Shown one piece after another: positions 37,701 through 50,035 of a stretch of DNA of 64,000 bases. Under the pieces are notes generated by a model. The model searched no databases. It saw nothing but the letters and a program-made list of their open reading frames with translations, and had not been told where the DNA came from. The translations under genes and the position numbers were made by a program. The stretch covers positions 1 through 64,000 of the forward strand of contig MU266351.1 in the NCBI GenBank assembly GCA_021014945.1, given 5' to 3'. Positions within the stretch are counted from its first letter, which is position 1, and each line of letters opens with the position of its first letter. The stretch comes from Leucogyrophana mollusca (Eukaryota; Basidiomycota; Agaricomycetes; Boletales).

Positions 37701-39055
37701 ACACGTCTCACACGTGGGCTGCGGTCCTTGTGAAGATGCTCCTTGGACAGATCAATGGACGAAACACTGCGCGACGCACGCCATTCATTCCGAAGGAGCA
37801 CCTGATGGAGCACTACGAGAAGGCGGCGAAGAGACTGTTCTTGTTTGATTATGATGTGTGTCTCCCCTGGCGATCTTTTTGTGAAATGATGCTTACTTAC
37901 AGGCGGCAGGGCACGCTCACGCCCATCGTCAAGACTCCCTCCATGGCTGTGCCCTCGCAAGATGCGCTCACAGCGCTGGAGCGGCTCACCTCCGATCCGC
38001 GGAACATCGTGTACATCGTCTCAGGGCGCGACCAAGCATTCCTTGAGACACACCTCGGGCACATCAAGGGCCTCGGGATGAGTGCTGAGCATGGTGGCTT
38101 TATCCGCGAGCCAGGGGAGGATAAGTGGATGAATTTCACGGAAAGCCTGGACATGGGTTGGATGGAAGAGGTCGCGGAGATCTTCAGGTATTATACTGAG
38201 GTGCGTTTACTTTCTGTGCAGTTTAGAATTGATATGCTGACGATTGCGTGTGGCTGTAGCGGACCACTGGGAGTCACATTGAGGTGAAGAAGAGCTCGAT
38301 CACTTGGCACTATCGGTCGAGTGACCCAGAGTGGGGGTGTGTAGCTTCCTTCTCTCGGATACATTGGGTTGATGTTGTTGTGCAGGCAGTTCCAGTGCCG
38401 ACAGTGCCAAGATCTCCTCGAGAACAACCTTGCCCACAAGCGGCCCATTGAAGGTGAATTCAGTTTCCACAATAGAGGGGATATGATACTAACAAACATG
38501 AATGTATAGTCTTGGTAGGCAAGAAAAACTTGGAGGTTCGACCCATTGCTGTGAACAAGGTGCATATTCGCGGAATCTGACTTGAGTCGACCCAGACATG
38601 TTGACGCCTATGTGTCCTACAGGGCGAAATTGTAAAGCGCATAATATACAAGAACCCCGACGCCGAGTTCGTCTTCTGTGCTGGGGACGACAAGGTATTT
38701 TCTCTCTCTCCCTCTTTACCCGCTGACCACTCACTGCCGACAATAGACCGACGAGGACATGTTCCGTGCCCTTCAACTCTTCCCCTCTGGAAGTGCACCA
38801 GACCTCAAAGCGACTATGCCGGCCCCGCTCTCTGTCACCCTCGTAGAGAAAGGCGCGCCCAAAGACAAAGTCGTCGAGCTCGCTGTTGCCCCTGGTGCAG
38901 TCTTTACCACTGCTGTCGGGCACAGCAGCAAGCGGACACTTGCCAGCTGGCACGTCACGACACCAGAGGAGGTCGTGGACCATATGCTACATCTTGTTGG
39001 CGAGACGAGTCAGGGTGGCAGTCGGGCGGAGGTCGAGACGAAGCCCAGTCTGTGA
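34776..39055 (+). CDS. TPS2: Trehalose-6-phosphate phosphatase with TPS-like domain
   Basis: This is the second enzyme of trehalose synthesis, working with the TPS1 synthase in the cytosolic trehalose synthase complex. The gene has well over ten short introns. An N-terminal, proline-rich linker (PPATPPVVPGDVPPSPSSEV) precedes a glucosyltransferase family 20 domain: VPVWMDDDVAHGHYDGYCKT, LWPLFHYLLW, GDLVWVHDYHLLLVPRLLR, VIGLFVHTPFPSSEVFRCLP, GRDKLDVVKGVLQK and LRDGMNTTSMEFV. The phosphatase domain follows, of the HAD type, with the nucleophile motif read as LFDYD joined to GTLTPI across an intron at 37855-37905. It continues with VYIVSGRDQAFL, MSAEHGGFIR and FCAGDDK joined to TDEDMF. All three HAD motifs are present, so the phosphatase should be active. 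ATG 34776 (MDTFNEPYT) is preceded by a TATA element. Osmotic or heat stress control is usual for the family. Confidence 0.93.
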
Positions 39056-39414
39056 CGAGGGGCCAGGAGCCATCAGCAAGGACCTTTGTATATAAACATA
39101 GACGGCATTTTGTAGGGTTCTCAGGTTTTAGGAATTATGTCAACAATGTACAATCTTTACTTTCCAATACAGCTTACAATCAAGATTCGACGGCCGGCCT
39201 TTCGCAACATCAAAACAACTTCGATTGGTTGACGACGATTTTAGAGACAAGCAACAAGCGATACTTGGCGACAGAGGAGTACGGTAAGACAAAAAAATAA
39301 AGAGCCCTGACGAAAGAGAGGAGACTTTTATAAGATTGTACAACAGGGTCAACGGGAAGGCAATACACATGCAAGATCAAGGAGAAGGATGAAAGGCTGA
39401 GAGGCGTTGAACTC
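39056..39414. other. Convergent intergenic region
   Basis: About 360 nt between the stops of TPS2 (+) and the RNA-binding protein (-). It should hold both 3' untranslated regions. Nothing else seen. Confidence 0.4.
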
Positions 39415-41943
39415 TCAGGCTTCCGCTTGCATGGGCACGACCTGTCCACCCTTAGCCGCAGTCGGTGTGAATGTGTGCCAACGGTCGTTGAATCGCACAT
39501 CTAGCATTGGAAAGTTAGCATGTGAAACCTCAAACAACTGCATATCTTGAACATACCCAAGGGTCGCCCTCCGTACATATATTGTTGGAATTTGGCTGAG
39601 GGAGAAATGGTGTCGGTGACAGTCACAAGAGGGGCAGGCTACATACCGATGGCGGTCTCCGCTTCCTGGACTTGGGCAAACTGTACCACACCACAGCCTT
39701 TCGATCTCGTCCCATCGAAGAGTATCTCAGCCAATTCAACTTGACCAGTTGTCTCGAACAGCTCCACGAGATCTTCGTTGGCAGTTGACCATGGGAGCTA
39801 GGATGGTGCATACAATTCAGCACGATATATCCTTCTGCATGGGATGAAACCAACTCACGTTGCGAACCATGATTTGCTGGCTTGGTTCAGGTTCGACATA
39901 CCCTGCTGCAGCGCCGGGGCCGCCAACACCGTATCCACCACCAGCGCTACCATACCCACCACCATACCCGTCCATCCTCAGGCCGCTGTGTGCAGCTGGC
40001 TGATCAGGACCGGAGTAATCGGCATACAGATCCTGGTTCGAGAAGTCACGTCCGGGGCCAGTGGGGGCGAAACCTCCCCCACGGAAACCACCGCGGAAGC
40101 CACCCCTGAAGCCGCCCCGCAAACCACGACCACCAAGGCCACCACGGAATCCACCACCTCCGCCGCGGAAGGAACCTGGACCGGAGAGTCCTGCGTACCG
40201 GTCCTGGAACGGAAAGGCATGAGTGGCGGAGGGGACTAACGAACACAACTGCTTACCTCTCGAACTTCGAGGGTGCGACCATACCAGTCAAAGCCATGAT
40301 ACATACCTGTCGCCATGTATGAATACAAATTGTAATGATAGCACGAGCTGACACGTACTAATGGCCTGCTGAGCATCTTTTGTGGTCTCAAAAACAACAG
40401 TCCCAGAGCCCTTAGGACGACCATCCGCGCCAATGTTGATATCAGCACGAATGATGTTCCCAGAAGCACGGAAAAGGTCTTTCAGGTCCTGCCAACCTGC
40501 CTGGTAAGGCAACTATAGAAAAGTTAGATAAATATTATCGGTCACATGACGAGGTATTCACATTGCCGACATAAAGCTGATTGCCGGGATTTGCTTGGGT
40601 ACCAAAGTAGTTGTGATGCGCAGGACGAGGAGGAGGTGCCGCGTGTAACCCTTGCCCAGCCATTGCCATACCTATCTTTCCAGGCACGGGGGTTGCACCG
40701 AACCGTGATTCATTCTCGCGATCCTGTAAGAACGTTACACGACAGTACTCAGTCGATAGGAGCAGGAACAGACCTCGCGGATGAAAACAGGCCGCCCAAG
40801 CATGGGAACCTCGGACAGTTCGCGAATGGCCCGCTGCGCATCCTCTTGTGAGGCGAATTCGACGATACTGAGCTAGTAATGAGCCTCGCAGTGAGTACAA
40901 CATAAAGTGATCACTTACCCGCATCCTTTGGAGACACCGGTTGGCGTGACGAGCACTTCGGCGAAGAGGACCTCTCCAGCTGCCAACCCCAAAAGAAAAC
41001 TCCCATCAATATCCTCTCAACTCAACCATCCACCAATGATAAAGCCAAAAGAATAGCAAGCAAAACCACCGCTGCCACCGCCACCACTACCTTCTCCTCA
41101 TCAGCTCGGACTCGAGCCCGCAGAGCATCACATCAGCTGCCTTTCTCCGAACGAGCGAGCTTCAGCAGAATGGTATCGCCAGCGGCCAACCTCCCCTTCA
41201 AATAAAAACTAATCTGAGCCCCAACCCACCTCCCCTCATAAATTCCATTAGGTCCCTGTACTTGACGTCATAGCTAAGGTTGCCGACGTAGACTCGATTT
41301 TCTCTCTTGCTGATCTTCGCAAACTCGACGGCTTCTTCATGGTCAGCATTCATGGGTCCACCCAAAGACCGCGCAAACGCGTCAGTAGGTCTGCGGTCAC
41401 GACTGCGGGAACGCGGAGACGGCGTTCGTGAGCTACGAGAGCGCGAACGGCGAGAATGCCGACGGTCACGAGGTGACCCAGACCTACGCCGTGGGGACCG
41501 TGACCGGGAGCGTGGGGTTCGAGAACGCTTACGGCGCTGCAAAGTGATGAGCTGCGGGGTGAAAAAGGGTGAATGTCACCCACTGCAGAAGGCATACTCA
41601 CGTCGCCATTACGCCTTTCCTCGGGCTCCCAGTGGTCTGTTGCAGCTCGCCGACTTCGACCTACAAAGGCGGGCCTTATTGGCGACAATCATTTGCAGTA
41701 ACTTTAGGCAAACTTACCTGCGTCCCTTCGGCCGTCGCGGTCACGGTCGCGATCTCTGTCCCTGTCTCTGCGGTCACGATCGCGGTCGCGGTCTCGGTCC
41801 CTGTCCCGGTCACGGTCCTTGGGTTCACGGTCGAAATCACGGTCCCTGTCTCTTTCACGGTCTCTATCTCGATCCCTGCTGCTGACAGGCGCCGAGGCTC
41901 CCTTGTCTTCAATGTCGTCCTTGACCTTCATATCCACATCCAT
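39415..41943 (-). CDS. SR-like RNA-binding protein with three RRMs, GBP2/HRB1 type
   Basis: The order is an N-terminal arginine/aspartate repeat (DRDRDRDRDR runs at 41880-41740), an arginine/serine domain (RTPRSRSRSPRRRSGSPRDR) and RRM1 with RVYVGNLSYDVKYRDLMEF, in which the RNP motifs and GCGIVEFA-type strands can be read across introns. RRM2 follows with NQLYVGN plus LPYQAGWQDLKDLFR and GSGTVVFET, then a long RGG-rich linker (FRGGFRGGFRGGFRGGGF). RRM3 has QQIMVRN plus LPWSTANEDLVELFE and SKGCGVVQFA. This is the architecture of yeast Gbp2/Hrb1, shuttling SR-like proteins that bind mRNA during export and quality control. Start ATG 41943 (MDVDMKVKDD). Stop TGA at 39415-39417, after PMQAEA. At least nine exons are present, and small borders were not all fixed. 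RGG arginines are likely methylated, by family knowledge. Confidence 0.88.
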
Positions 41944-42311
41944 TTTCTCGAGTTTTCAGGGGATGAGGAAGGCAGTATCAAAAGGAAAAGTCCAGCAAAA
42001 AGAGGAGAGGATGGAAGTGAGCGACGAGTAATTTTCGAATGCCGATCAGCTGACCCATGGCGGTCTCCGAATCGGACTTTTTAAATTGTGGCGGCACTCC
42101 TTCCCGAACCCAGCACAGGCAGAAAGCTGTAAGTCCTTGAAAAGTGATTAATTGCTGTGAAGAGTACTTGAGAGTCGTACATCCGGTGGGTATCTGGAAG
42201 CTAACTACAGAGGAAGGATTGTTGTATCTCTAGAGAGTCCGTTGTACCCATAAACGATTCGCGGTGACAGCGAGTAAGCTGCTGTGGTGTTTATGAATAT
42301 AATACAAGATT
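41944..42311. other. Intergenic region upstream of the RRM gene
   Basis: About 370 nt with the promoter of the RNA-binding gene and the 3' end of the transporter gene. No further element is visible. Confidence 0.4.
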
Positions 42312-43968
42312 TCATGCAGGTCGAAGGTTGGGCTCTGGAGGTGCGACTTCTTCTGCGCGAGCTACGATGACAAAGGCGGTCATCAACGCGGAAAACGCGA
42401 GCATTACCGCACTCGCAGAGAGGACTGCGTGACGCGCAGACGAAACGCCGGTCATAAGAGACACGACGACGAAAATATTAAGTGGAACACGGAAGAGAGA
42501 CGATAGCTGCAGCGAAAATTCAGTAATACATCCACACCAGCACCCAACGGAGTCACCTACCGTGGCACGATGCTCATTGGAAATCAGTGTTCCGCGAAGC
42601 ATTCCCTGCACGGGATAATACATCCCGACGCAGGCTTCGAATGCACAAAACGCCCAAAATCTGATCTTCTCGCTATCCGACCGTATGCTTGCTGCGAGCG
42701 CCAATGCGGCTACAGCACACACTAAGCTGCTCAGCTTGGCGTGCAGCGTCAGCGACGTGTCGTTCGGAGCACCTGGTGAGGAGGGAGGAGTGTACGAGCA
42801 GATAGCAGTGTAGAGGAGGGATCCCATCATCATGGATATCATGAAGGATGAGAAGATGTAGCCTAGAGGGAGTGCTATCGAAGGGAAGGATGGGGAGGCT
42901 TCTTGCAAAGAAGGTACCCATAGGAAGACAAATAGGTACATTGAACCTTCAAAGCATGTCTGCGTCAGGCCGATGACGAGAAGTAAGGGGTCTATACGTG
43001 AGGGGGTAAGTTGGAATAAGCCTCCGAGTTTAGCATTTTATGGAGACAAGCTTTACCGCTACGGACAATTCGCCATGCCTGTCCCAAACGCTTGAGCTGG
43101 AGAGGGTCCCTGACCGTAGTGGCGGCACCACCTCCGCCCCCATAATTCTCCGTCCAGGTCCCTTTGATGACCACATAGCCAAGCAGAAGCAATCCGCCGC
43201 TCGCAATGAACGGCGTTGCGAACGAGTTTGTCAAAGTTACGAGCTGGTTGCTCACAACACCTGCGCCGGTTGCTACAAAGCCATTCACTAGCGTTGCGCG
43301 ACCGAATATAGTAGAGAGCTCGGATGATGGGATAGCTTGACTATTAGACGATGATATGAGCCATGATTCGAATGCTGAATAAAGGATTGAGGTGGATATT
43401 CCAGCCACGATTCGGCCGAAGAAAAGGATGGGGAAAATTGGTAAGTTGATGCATGCGCAACTGACGGTATACGTCAGACAAAACACCAGGCAGAGCTTCT
43501 TCCGACCACTGTACATGTATCGGTCAGCATGGAACATATACAGCAGAAACCATATACGCACTGCTGATCTGCCCAGACGCCAACTAAAGGAGCAGTCAGT
43601 CCGGCAGACATGAACCCAGTCACGAATAAACCGGCGACCAGTCTCTCAGGGAGCCCGTATTGCTCTCGGTACAGAGAGTACACATACGGGCCCTGCAGCC
43701 AGTCGGCCCCTGCAATAGCGGATCAATTGCGGGGTCCCAGGTTCGGCGAGACGAAAGACTAACCCATAACAATCGCGTATACGACCAAATATTGTCTAGT
43801 CAAAGTCGCCAACGAGCTCAGCGGCGGAACATTTCCATTCTCTAGCCGTTCCACAGGGTGGTGTTCCTTCGCCGCGGCGCGTTTGCGAGACACGTGTCGC
43901 TCGAGAAAGAGAAAGACAAAGCATGAGGAGACGAGGATAATCAGCTGGAGCTCGTAAAATGCCACCAT
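42312..43968 (-). CDS. Major facilitator, MFSD5-like molybdate-anion transporter
   Basis: This is a membrane transporter of the major facilitator superfamily with about 12 spans. The family signature ADWLQGPYVYSLYREQYG, just after the first exon, is typical of MFSD5 (eukaryotic molybdate transporter) proteins. Further marks are LPERLVAGLFVTGFMSAG, a GRKKLCLVFCLTYTVSC cytoplasmic-loop motif, FFGRIVAGISTSILYSAFES, a second-half start with GLTQTCFEGSMYLFVFLW, and a final helix near MLAFSALMTAFVIVARAEE. Start ATG 43968 (MVAFYELQLI). The codons upstream in frame have no ATG. Four or five short introns are present. The loop between halves contains GGGGGAATT. A role in molybdenum uptake for molybdopterin enzymes is inferred from the family only. 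Confidence 0.87.
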
Positions 43969-44485
43969 TGCTGCCAAAGGACTCAGAGTCGCTCAGTGCC
44001 AGCCAGAGAGACGTGCGAAGTTCTGTTGAAGAATGTAAGAAACGAAGGGCGCGTGAGACTCAGCCGGTCATGTATTTTTCCAATGTTTCGGGGTTGGTTG
44101 CGGTGTGGAGCGTCAGGATATTGGAAGTTATCCAAGCGGTCTCTGAGAGAGATATACTGGTGACTTGGCATTCCCACCAATCAATGGGACGGGGGCGCGG
44201 CTAGCCGACGGGTCATCACAATCACTCCAGCGCCCTGCAGGGTCCGGGTACGAGAGTCAAATGATCAAGAGGCGCTCATATGCTTGTTTGGTCATCCTGA
44301 ACCCATCTCGAAAGCGCCTAACGATGAGGAGTAATAGATACAGGAGAAGCGTCTATTAGCATTAGCGTATGTAGCAAGACCAATGACGTGTAAGTCCAAA
44401 GATCTCAAAGTAGCTATACTCCCATGGAGGACCAACATGATAGCAGCTGATTCCCAGCGAGGTGTTACACGGGAGACGAGACAGC
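43969..44485. other. Intergenic region, no gene seen
   Basis: About 520 nt between the transporter start (-) and the stop of the next transporter (-). It should carry the promoter of the former. The short open frames lack motifs. Confidence 0.4.
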
Positions 44486-46558
44486 TCATCGTTTCGCGAG
44501 CACAAGACCTACCACCACATAGATAATCGTCGTCGGTGGTGTAACAATGCAATACGACCAGAAAATAGTCCGGCTTATCAGGCGTTCAAATGCGTCATTC
44601 GATGCAGCTTGCGTGATCTGCATGCACTGTCAGTCGGATAAATCCGACCATAATTAGCGTGGAATCGTACCTGAGCGAGCGTCAATGCAGGAGGTGACCC
44701 GATCAGGAGGACACTCGACACGACGAACACTGGGCTGATCGACGATATTAGGACTACGCGTCATGGAAGGAAGGAGGGAAGGGCAATATCACTCACTCGT
44801 CGAACACAGCGTTGAGGTCGTACGCCGTGGACAGCGCCATCAGGGGAAGGAATAACACTGGCACTAAGATCATCCTCGACAAAACCGCGACGATCACAGT
44901 CCTCGTTTCTCCGGGCCTGCTCCGCTCTGATGATGCACTAAGTAAAGAACCCGAGCGGTGCCGAGACGTTCTCCTCGTGTGTTTCAGCTGAAACATGGCC
45001 TGGAATTGGCTAAACAAAGATGAAACCGAGTCCATGCTACTCAGGCCCCGTGTCCGACTTGCTGGACGATCTTCCGGTGGAGTATAGAAGTACGCGCCGA
45101 GAACGACGAGCGTGAGCGGGATGGAGCAATTTCCGGCCGAATTGAGTGACCCTTTGACGGGCTGCATATGTTCGTCGAGCGCGTGCTGTAGAGGTCGGAC
45201 GCATGCTACGATGAGTGACAGTATTGATGCCCACAAAGGAACAGTCATGAAGTCGTTGACAGTCCGCCACCCACGAGCGATGCGCGACCGAGAGCGTCGG
45301 ATGAAGGACTGCAAGCCAATCGACGCCGGCGTCGCAAATCGCCGACAAAACCTCGGAACCAAAACATCGCCGTCGTCGTCGGATATATCGGCGGAGGACG
45401 GCTGACTGGGTGTTTCAGCAGGTAGGCTTGCAATGTGCTGAGCAGGAGAATTTGGGAAGGAGTGGTAGATGGCGTTTGTTGGAATGGGTGCCAGCCCCCC
45501 ATCGCGTGCAAGCCTGCCTTTTAGCTTATACCTATCAGTGTCGCCGTTCACTGTGCTCCCAGAGGAGGCGTCGTCACGAATAGGTCCAGGGGTAGCGGGT
45601 TCAGTGTGCCTGTGGTGTAGAATCTCGTGCTCACGTGAAGAGGGATGGAACATGTCTTCGCTGTCTGAAAGCAATGGACTTGTTTCGTGCGGCTCCAGAG
45701 GAGACGTGGGCTCGTCTTGCGTAGCCAAGAGACGCACACCATAACTCCACCGAAGCTAGAGAGGGGACAGGGGTAACTCGGTGAGCTTGGCGATATTCGT
45801 TCACAAAAAATGACATACCATCATCCCGAGAGTGCTGTAGAGAACGAGGTAGGTCAAGGCACGACCAAGCATGATATCTTTGTTATCGTTCTCGTCCCAT
45901 TTGAGACCTGGTACGGTCACGACAAGGCTCTGCATCAGAGCAATCGGCAAAGAATTGGAGTTCATGAACATAGAGGCTGCCATGGCAAAATTTCTGTAGG
46001 ACGTTATTCGCCACCATGACTCGGACTTTCCCCTATCCGAGAGAAGGCATACCTTTGAGACTTCTTCAGGCGGAAAACCCTACCAAGAATATACGCAACG
46101 ACACCAGAGAGGCCCGTGACAAGGACAAAGAAGATAGGGATGATCCATAGTTCCCGTAGCTTTGCTGGACGTGAGCGTCAGTAAGAAGTCCACTAGAAAA
46201 CCAATATAACTCGCCTGGGGAAAGGAAGAATGCTACTTTTGAAAAGAGCAGAGCTGGGGTAAGGAGTGAAACATTAAGGCGGTTGAGACCCTACAATTAC
46301 ATTAAACATCAACCTGCGCATTCATACAGGCTTATCTGACGTCGTCCTCACAGCAGCTTACCTTTTGGATACGCTTATCGACCACACCCCTCCACGCGAG
46401 GATGTATCCCGCCAAACACAGCAAAAATACCTCAAGAATAGACTAGGGATCCAAAATCCATTGCGCGTGAGCAGTCGGTTGACCAGGACGCGTGGCATGC
46501 TCACCGTGAATACAGTAGTCAAGAGCGGTAGCACCGGAGTCCCAGAGGCGAAGAACAT
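44486..46558 (-). CDS. Auxin efflux carrier (AEC/PIN-like) family membrane transporter
   Basis: This is a fungal AEC family (PF03547-type) protein, probably in the endoplasmic reticulum or plasma membrane, substrate unknown. Exons read MFFASGTPVLPLLTTVF, ILEVFLLCLAGYILAWRG, LNVSLLTPALLFSKVAFF, ELWIIPIFFVLVTGLSGVVA, MFMNSNSLPIALMQSLVV, a long hydrophilic loop of about 150 residues rich in Ser, Pro and Asp, and then VPLWASILSLIVACV, GNCSIPLTLVVLGAYFY, TVIVAVLSRMILVPVLFL, and a last pair ending TIIYVVVGLVLAKR. The NSNSLPIA-like turn and the split into two membrane halves around a large cytosolic loop are typical. The joint FFLSP to AKLRELW requires a GC-AG intron at 46165-46214 (GCGAGT donor). 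Start ATG 46558. Confidence 0.88.
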
Positions 46559-47816
46559 GGAGGCACGCGAGTAGAGAGAAAGCAAGACTATTAGGCTAGA
46601 TGATATTTAAGGATGAAACGGAGTTTCCATGCTGTAAGCTATTCTATAATACATGTTATCTGCTTCGCTCCGTCAAGGCTCCCTGCAGCTGTGCAGCCAA
46701 GGGCGCTTGACCGCAGCTTCCGCTTTCGGCCTCGATTGCCCACGTGTGTCGGGAGCCTGTTCTCTTCCACGCAACCCCCCTCATAAAAAAAAGGACCTCG
46801 ACGTAAGGGTATTCTTATCTTGTCCCAATCACAATCCTTCAATTATGCAGGAATAAACAAACTAGTACATCCAGAGCCCAGCGATGGCATGCGAAGGGGC
46901 TGTGGGGTATGATTCGTACGGTAAGCATCTTTCAGCATGCCTGCTTGCTCGGAGAACGACTCGGGTCCCTTGGCTTGTAACCCAATACAAGGGAGGTGTG
47001 GTGCGAGGGCCTCGATCAACTGATGGAAAGCGCAGTGAATGCCTGTAATGACGCGCGCCCCACAGAGCCATGACTCTCGGCGTCCCCCGACACCAGCTGG
47101 TCCATGACTGCGCGCTGCTAAGTCTCTCTTTTTTGCTGTATTTGGGCGATTCTATTCCCCAGTCTGTACAATATGTTCCCTCTTGGTATTTGACTGTGGC
47201 ATGCGGACAGGGCTGCACTGGTCTACGCCCTCAACAGCGACCACGTTCGTCGTCCTCATTTTCATCTCGCTTCCACAGTCGGCATTAATGCGGGAGCCTT
47301 GGAGACAAATGAACACAAGGTAGCATATTATATTGCATTTCGGTTGGCACTTGGCATTAGTTTTGAAAGTGGTGCGTCAGATAGCCACATCCATCCTACT
47401 GGGATCGTGCTTACTGAACTTATCAAAACCGATCGATGTCATTTCGCTCTTATCAAAGGCGCACGGCGGTGGGTCGGTACCAATATTTGAACAGCATCGG
47501 TGCCGCTCGATCCCTCGAACGGTAGTGCGTTGAGCGGTCAGTCCTCTCCACTGACGTAGAAAGGGATTCCCTCTTTCTCACACCCAACGCGGTCGGTATC
47601 ACTACTTCTCCCTTCGACGCATTTCCCTTTTGGGTGACAGGGCGCCGTGATGGACGCTATCCTGGACCTAATATTGTGCCCGTTGTTGATCAAGGGGCTC
47701 AAGTCTCCAACTTGAAACTTGAGCCTTGAAACTCGATCGATATGGGTCAACAAAACGTAACGAGGTCTGTATCAATTACATGGGGCATCGAGATCCGACG
47801 GTTCTAGGAATCTTTG
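46559..47816. other. 1.25 kb intergenic region, no supported gene
   Basis: It holds the promoter of the AEC gene and the 3' region of the monooxygenase gene. Open frames up to 118 codons occur but carry no motif or exon chain. Confidence 0.4.
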
Positions 47817-50035
47817 CTAGATAGTGCTGAAAACTTGGCCGAAATATTTGTGTACGCCATCAACCCCGCCCACAATAGCACCCACAACACCATCAGGTCG
47901 TACGACCACGATTCGTGTCTCGCCCTCCTTCACCAGGTACCCTCCATAAGCATGGCCGCCTTGATCTACCAAGACGAGATCCGACGCAGTGCCCGTCGCA
48001 GTGGGCAACGTCGACGAGGAGGGCACTACTACCACTGACCGTAATATACTCGAGTCGTATTGGCTGACAGCGGATAGCAATGGGGCAGCAATGGCTGGGT
48101 CCGGCGCAAACACGAGTACAGTGTGATACGCAGGGCGAAAGATATCGAAGAGCCTCTTTGTCTTTCCCTGGTTGATGTCGACCAAGTCCGGCGCATCTGG
48201 AGCCCTATCTCCTGCAACCAAACGTCCATCCTGAACGAGTCCATACGCGTTCACCGGACCCGCGGGTGTGAACTCGTCGACAACAATCGGGCTGAAGCGA
48301 TAGTTCACGCCGAGCATGTAGAGCCGCTGTCCACGCTCAAAAGCGTTTTCCTGCGTGGATTCTGTGCGCCCGACTGTTCTGTCCAGGAGCTCAGTGGTGA
48401 TACCCAGCATCTCGGCGATCACGGGAAGACGCTCGGTGTTATAGGTAGAGAGGAGCGATGCAGGGGAGATACCTTTCTCTACCAGAGCTATTTTCCAGCT
48501 GAGGTTGAACTAGAACATGGATTCAGTCAGCTAGTCGCAAACGCACGTTGATCGGAACATACAGCATCTTGAACGCCTGAATTGAGACCCTGACCTCCCG
48601 CTGGGCTATGGACACTGCAAAACAGTCTCTCAGTCTTATTGTGCAAGAAAACTCGCATTTTAAAGGCCTCACTGGGCTGCATCTGATAAGGAAACCCAAT
48701 GTTAGTCAATACATATTGCCTTGGACATGATACAACACACCTCCAGCGACAAAAACCCTGCCTTCGCCGAATTTATTGACCATCCTGATATTAGGTCTGA
48801 GGAGCAGCGCCTGAGCACGATTCACAACAAATGAAAGTGATATAACCCACCTGAACTCAGATGCCCAGATCAATTCCTTGAATTCTATTTCCGTTCCAGT
48901 CATCTCGAGCAGGCATTTGTAAAGTTCCTCTTTGTTTGTCGTCAAATTACCCGAATTAAGCCCCTGACCGAGAAGGATGAACTGAAATCCGTCTTCACCG
49001 ACTTCGTCTGTGGGGCGAAGCACTAATCTACAGAGTCGATTCTGAGTGAGCATCACCGTTGTGAATTTTTACTAAGAGAAGACTCACGTGGCCGTCTTCA
49101 GGTCGCCAAAGTTGTGGTAGTGCTATAATGGCAAATTGAAGAAGTGAAGGGGTAAGGCAAGAACGGACGTACCATCCTATCGATGCCCTTCCCTACCAAC
49201 CGGATATCCCCCATGACCAGAAGCACGTCATCCCTGGTTTCCCCCAGGAACGTCAGGCCAAGTTGCTTGCGTGTGATGCCTACATTCTCGTGGCGTTAGT
49301 TCCTGCGTTCCCCTTCGTTCGATGATTGAACAAACCTCGTGCTCCGTCAGCACCAATGAGCCACCTGGCGTTGATGGTCTCCAGGACTTCCTTGTCACCC
49401 TGCTTCTTCACAACATGTGCGCGGACCATGTCTCCGTCTTGCTCGAACGAGCGAAGCTCGGATCCTAGCTCGACATAGGTGGAATTCTTCTCGAGGTGGG
49501 AGCGTAAGATCGCCTCGAGTGTTTGCTGGCCGATCATTTTCGGGTTGTACTGAATTTATGTAAGTTGCGATCAGAGATTGAAAATCCCCAGGTCAAAGAG
49601 GACATACGATAGGAAACGCAGGAGTGGGCTCTGTGTATGCACACATTGGGAAGGTCTTCAGAGGTTCGACGGTCCCTGGCTTATACGCTTGTATGAGATT
49701 AAAGGGCTTTCCGATCTCATCGACCTCGGGGACTTCGAGGAAGTGGAAGAGCTCGAGCGATCGGGGCTATAGAAAGGTGAATGTAGTATCAGCGGTCTTG
49801 GACGTAGATAGGCGTGCAATCATGCCATACGAAGATACCAGGGCCACGCTGTCCTATGCGAAAGTTATCTTCTTTATCTATGATTCGCACAGGTATACCG
49901 TTGCGGAGAAGAGTCAAAGCTGCGACGAGACCTGCCGGTCCAGCACCAGCCTTGAGTGCGCTGATCAGCACAGGGCACGTATAGAAGCTGTGTCGTACTC
50001 ACAATCAGAACCGGAATAGGCGTTGATGGGCTCAT
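47817..50035 (-). CDS. FAD-dependent aromatic monooxygenase (phenol hydroxylase-like)
   Basis: This is a group A flavin monooxygenase of the p-hydroxybenzoate/phenol hydroxylase family, which adds oxygen to aromatic or polyketide rings using NAD(P)H. The first exon MSPSTPIPVLI joins across an intron to the dinucleotide fold GAGPAGLVAALTLLRNG ending in an acidic IIDKED. The DG motif is present as WLIGADGARG. The second FAD motif is GRVFVAG, then GDAAH rebuilt across two introns near 48720-48600, then HSPAGGQGLNSGVQDA. The C-terminal part (about 47820-48420) resembles the thioredoxin-like domain of this family: VRPDGVVGAIVGGVDGV. All expected motifs are intact. The substrate is unknown. No obvious biosynthetic neighbour is present. 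Confidence 0.9.

Noticed and set aside
41740..41900. GATCG/CGGTC-type tandem array as a possible CRISPR-like or satellite repeat
   Set aside because: It is in frame and encodes the Arg-Asp run of the RNA-binding protein; units are too short and have no spacers.
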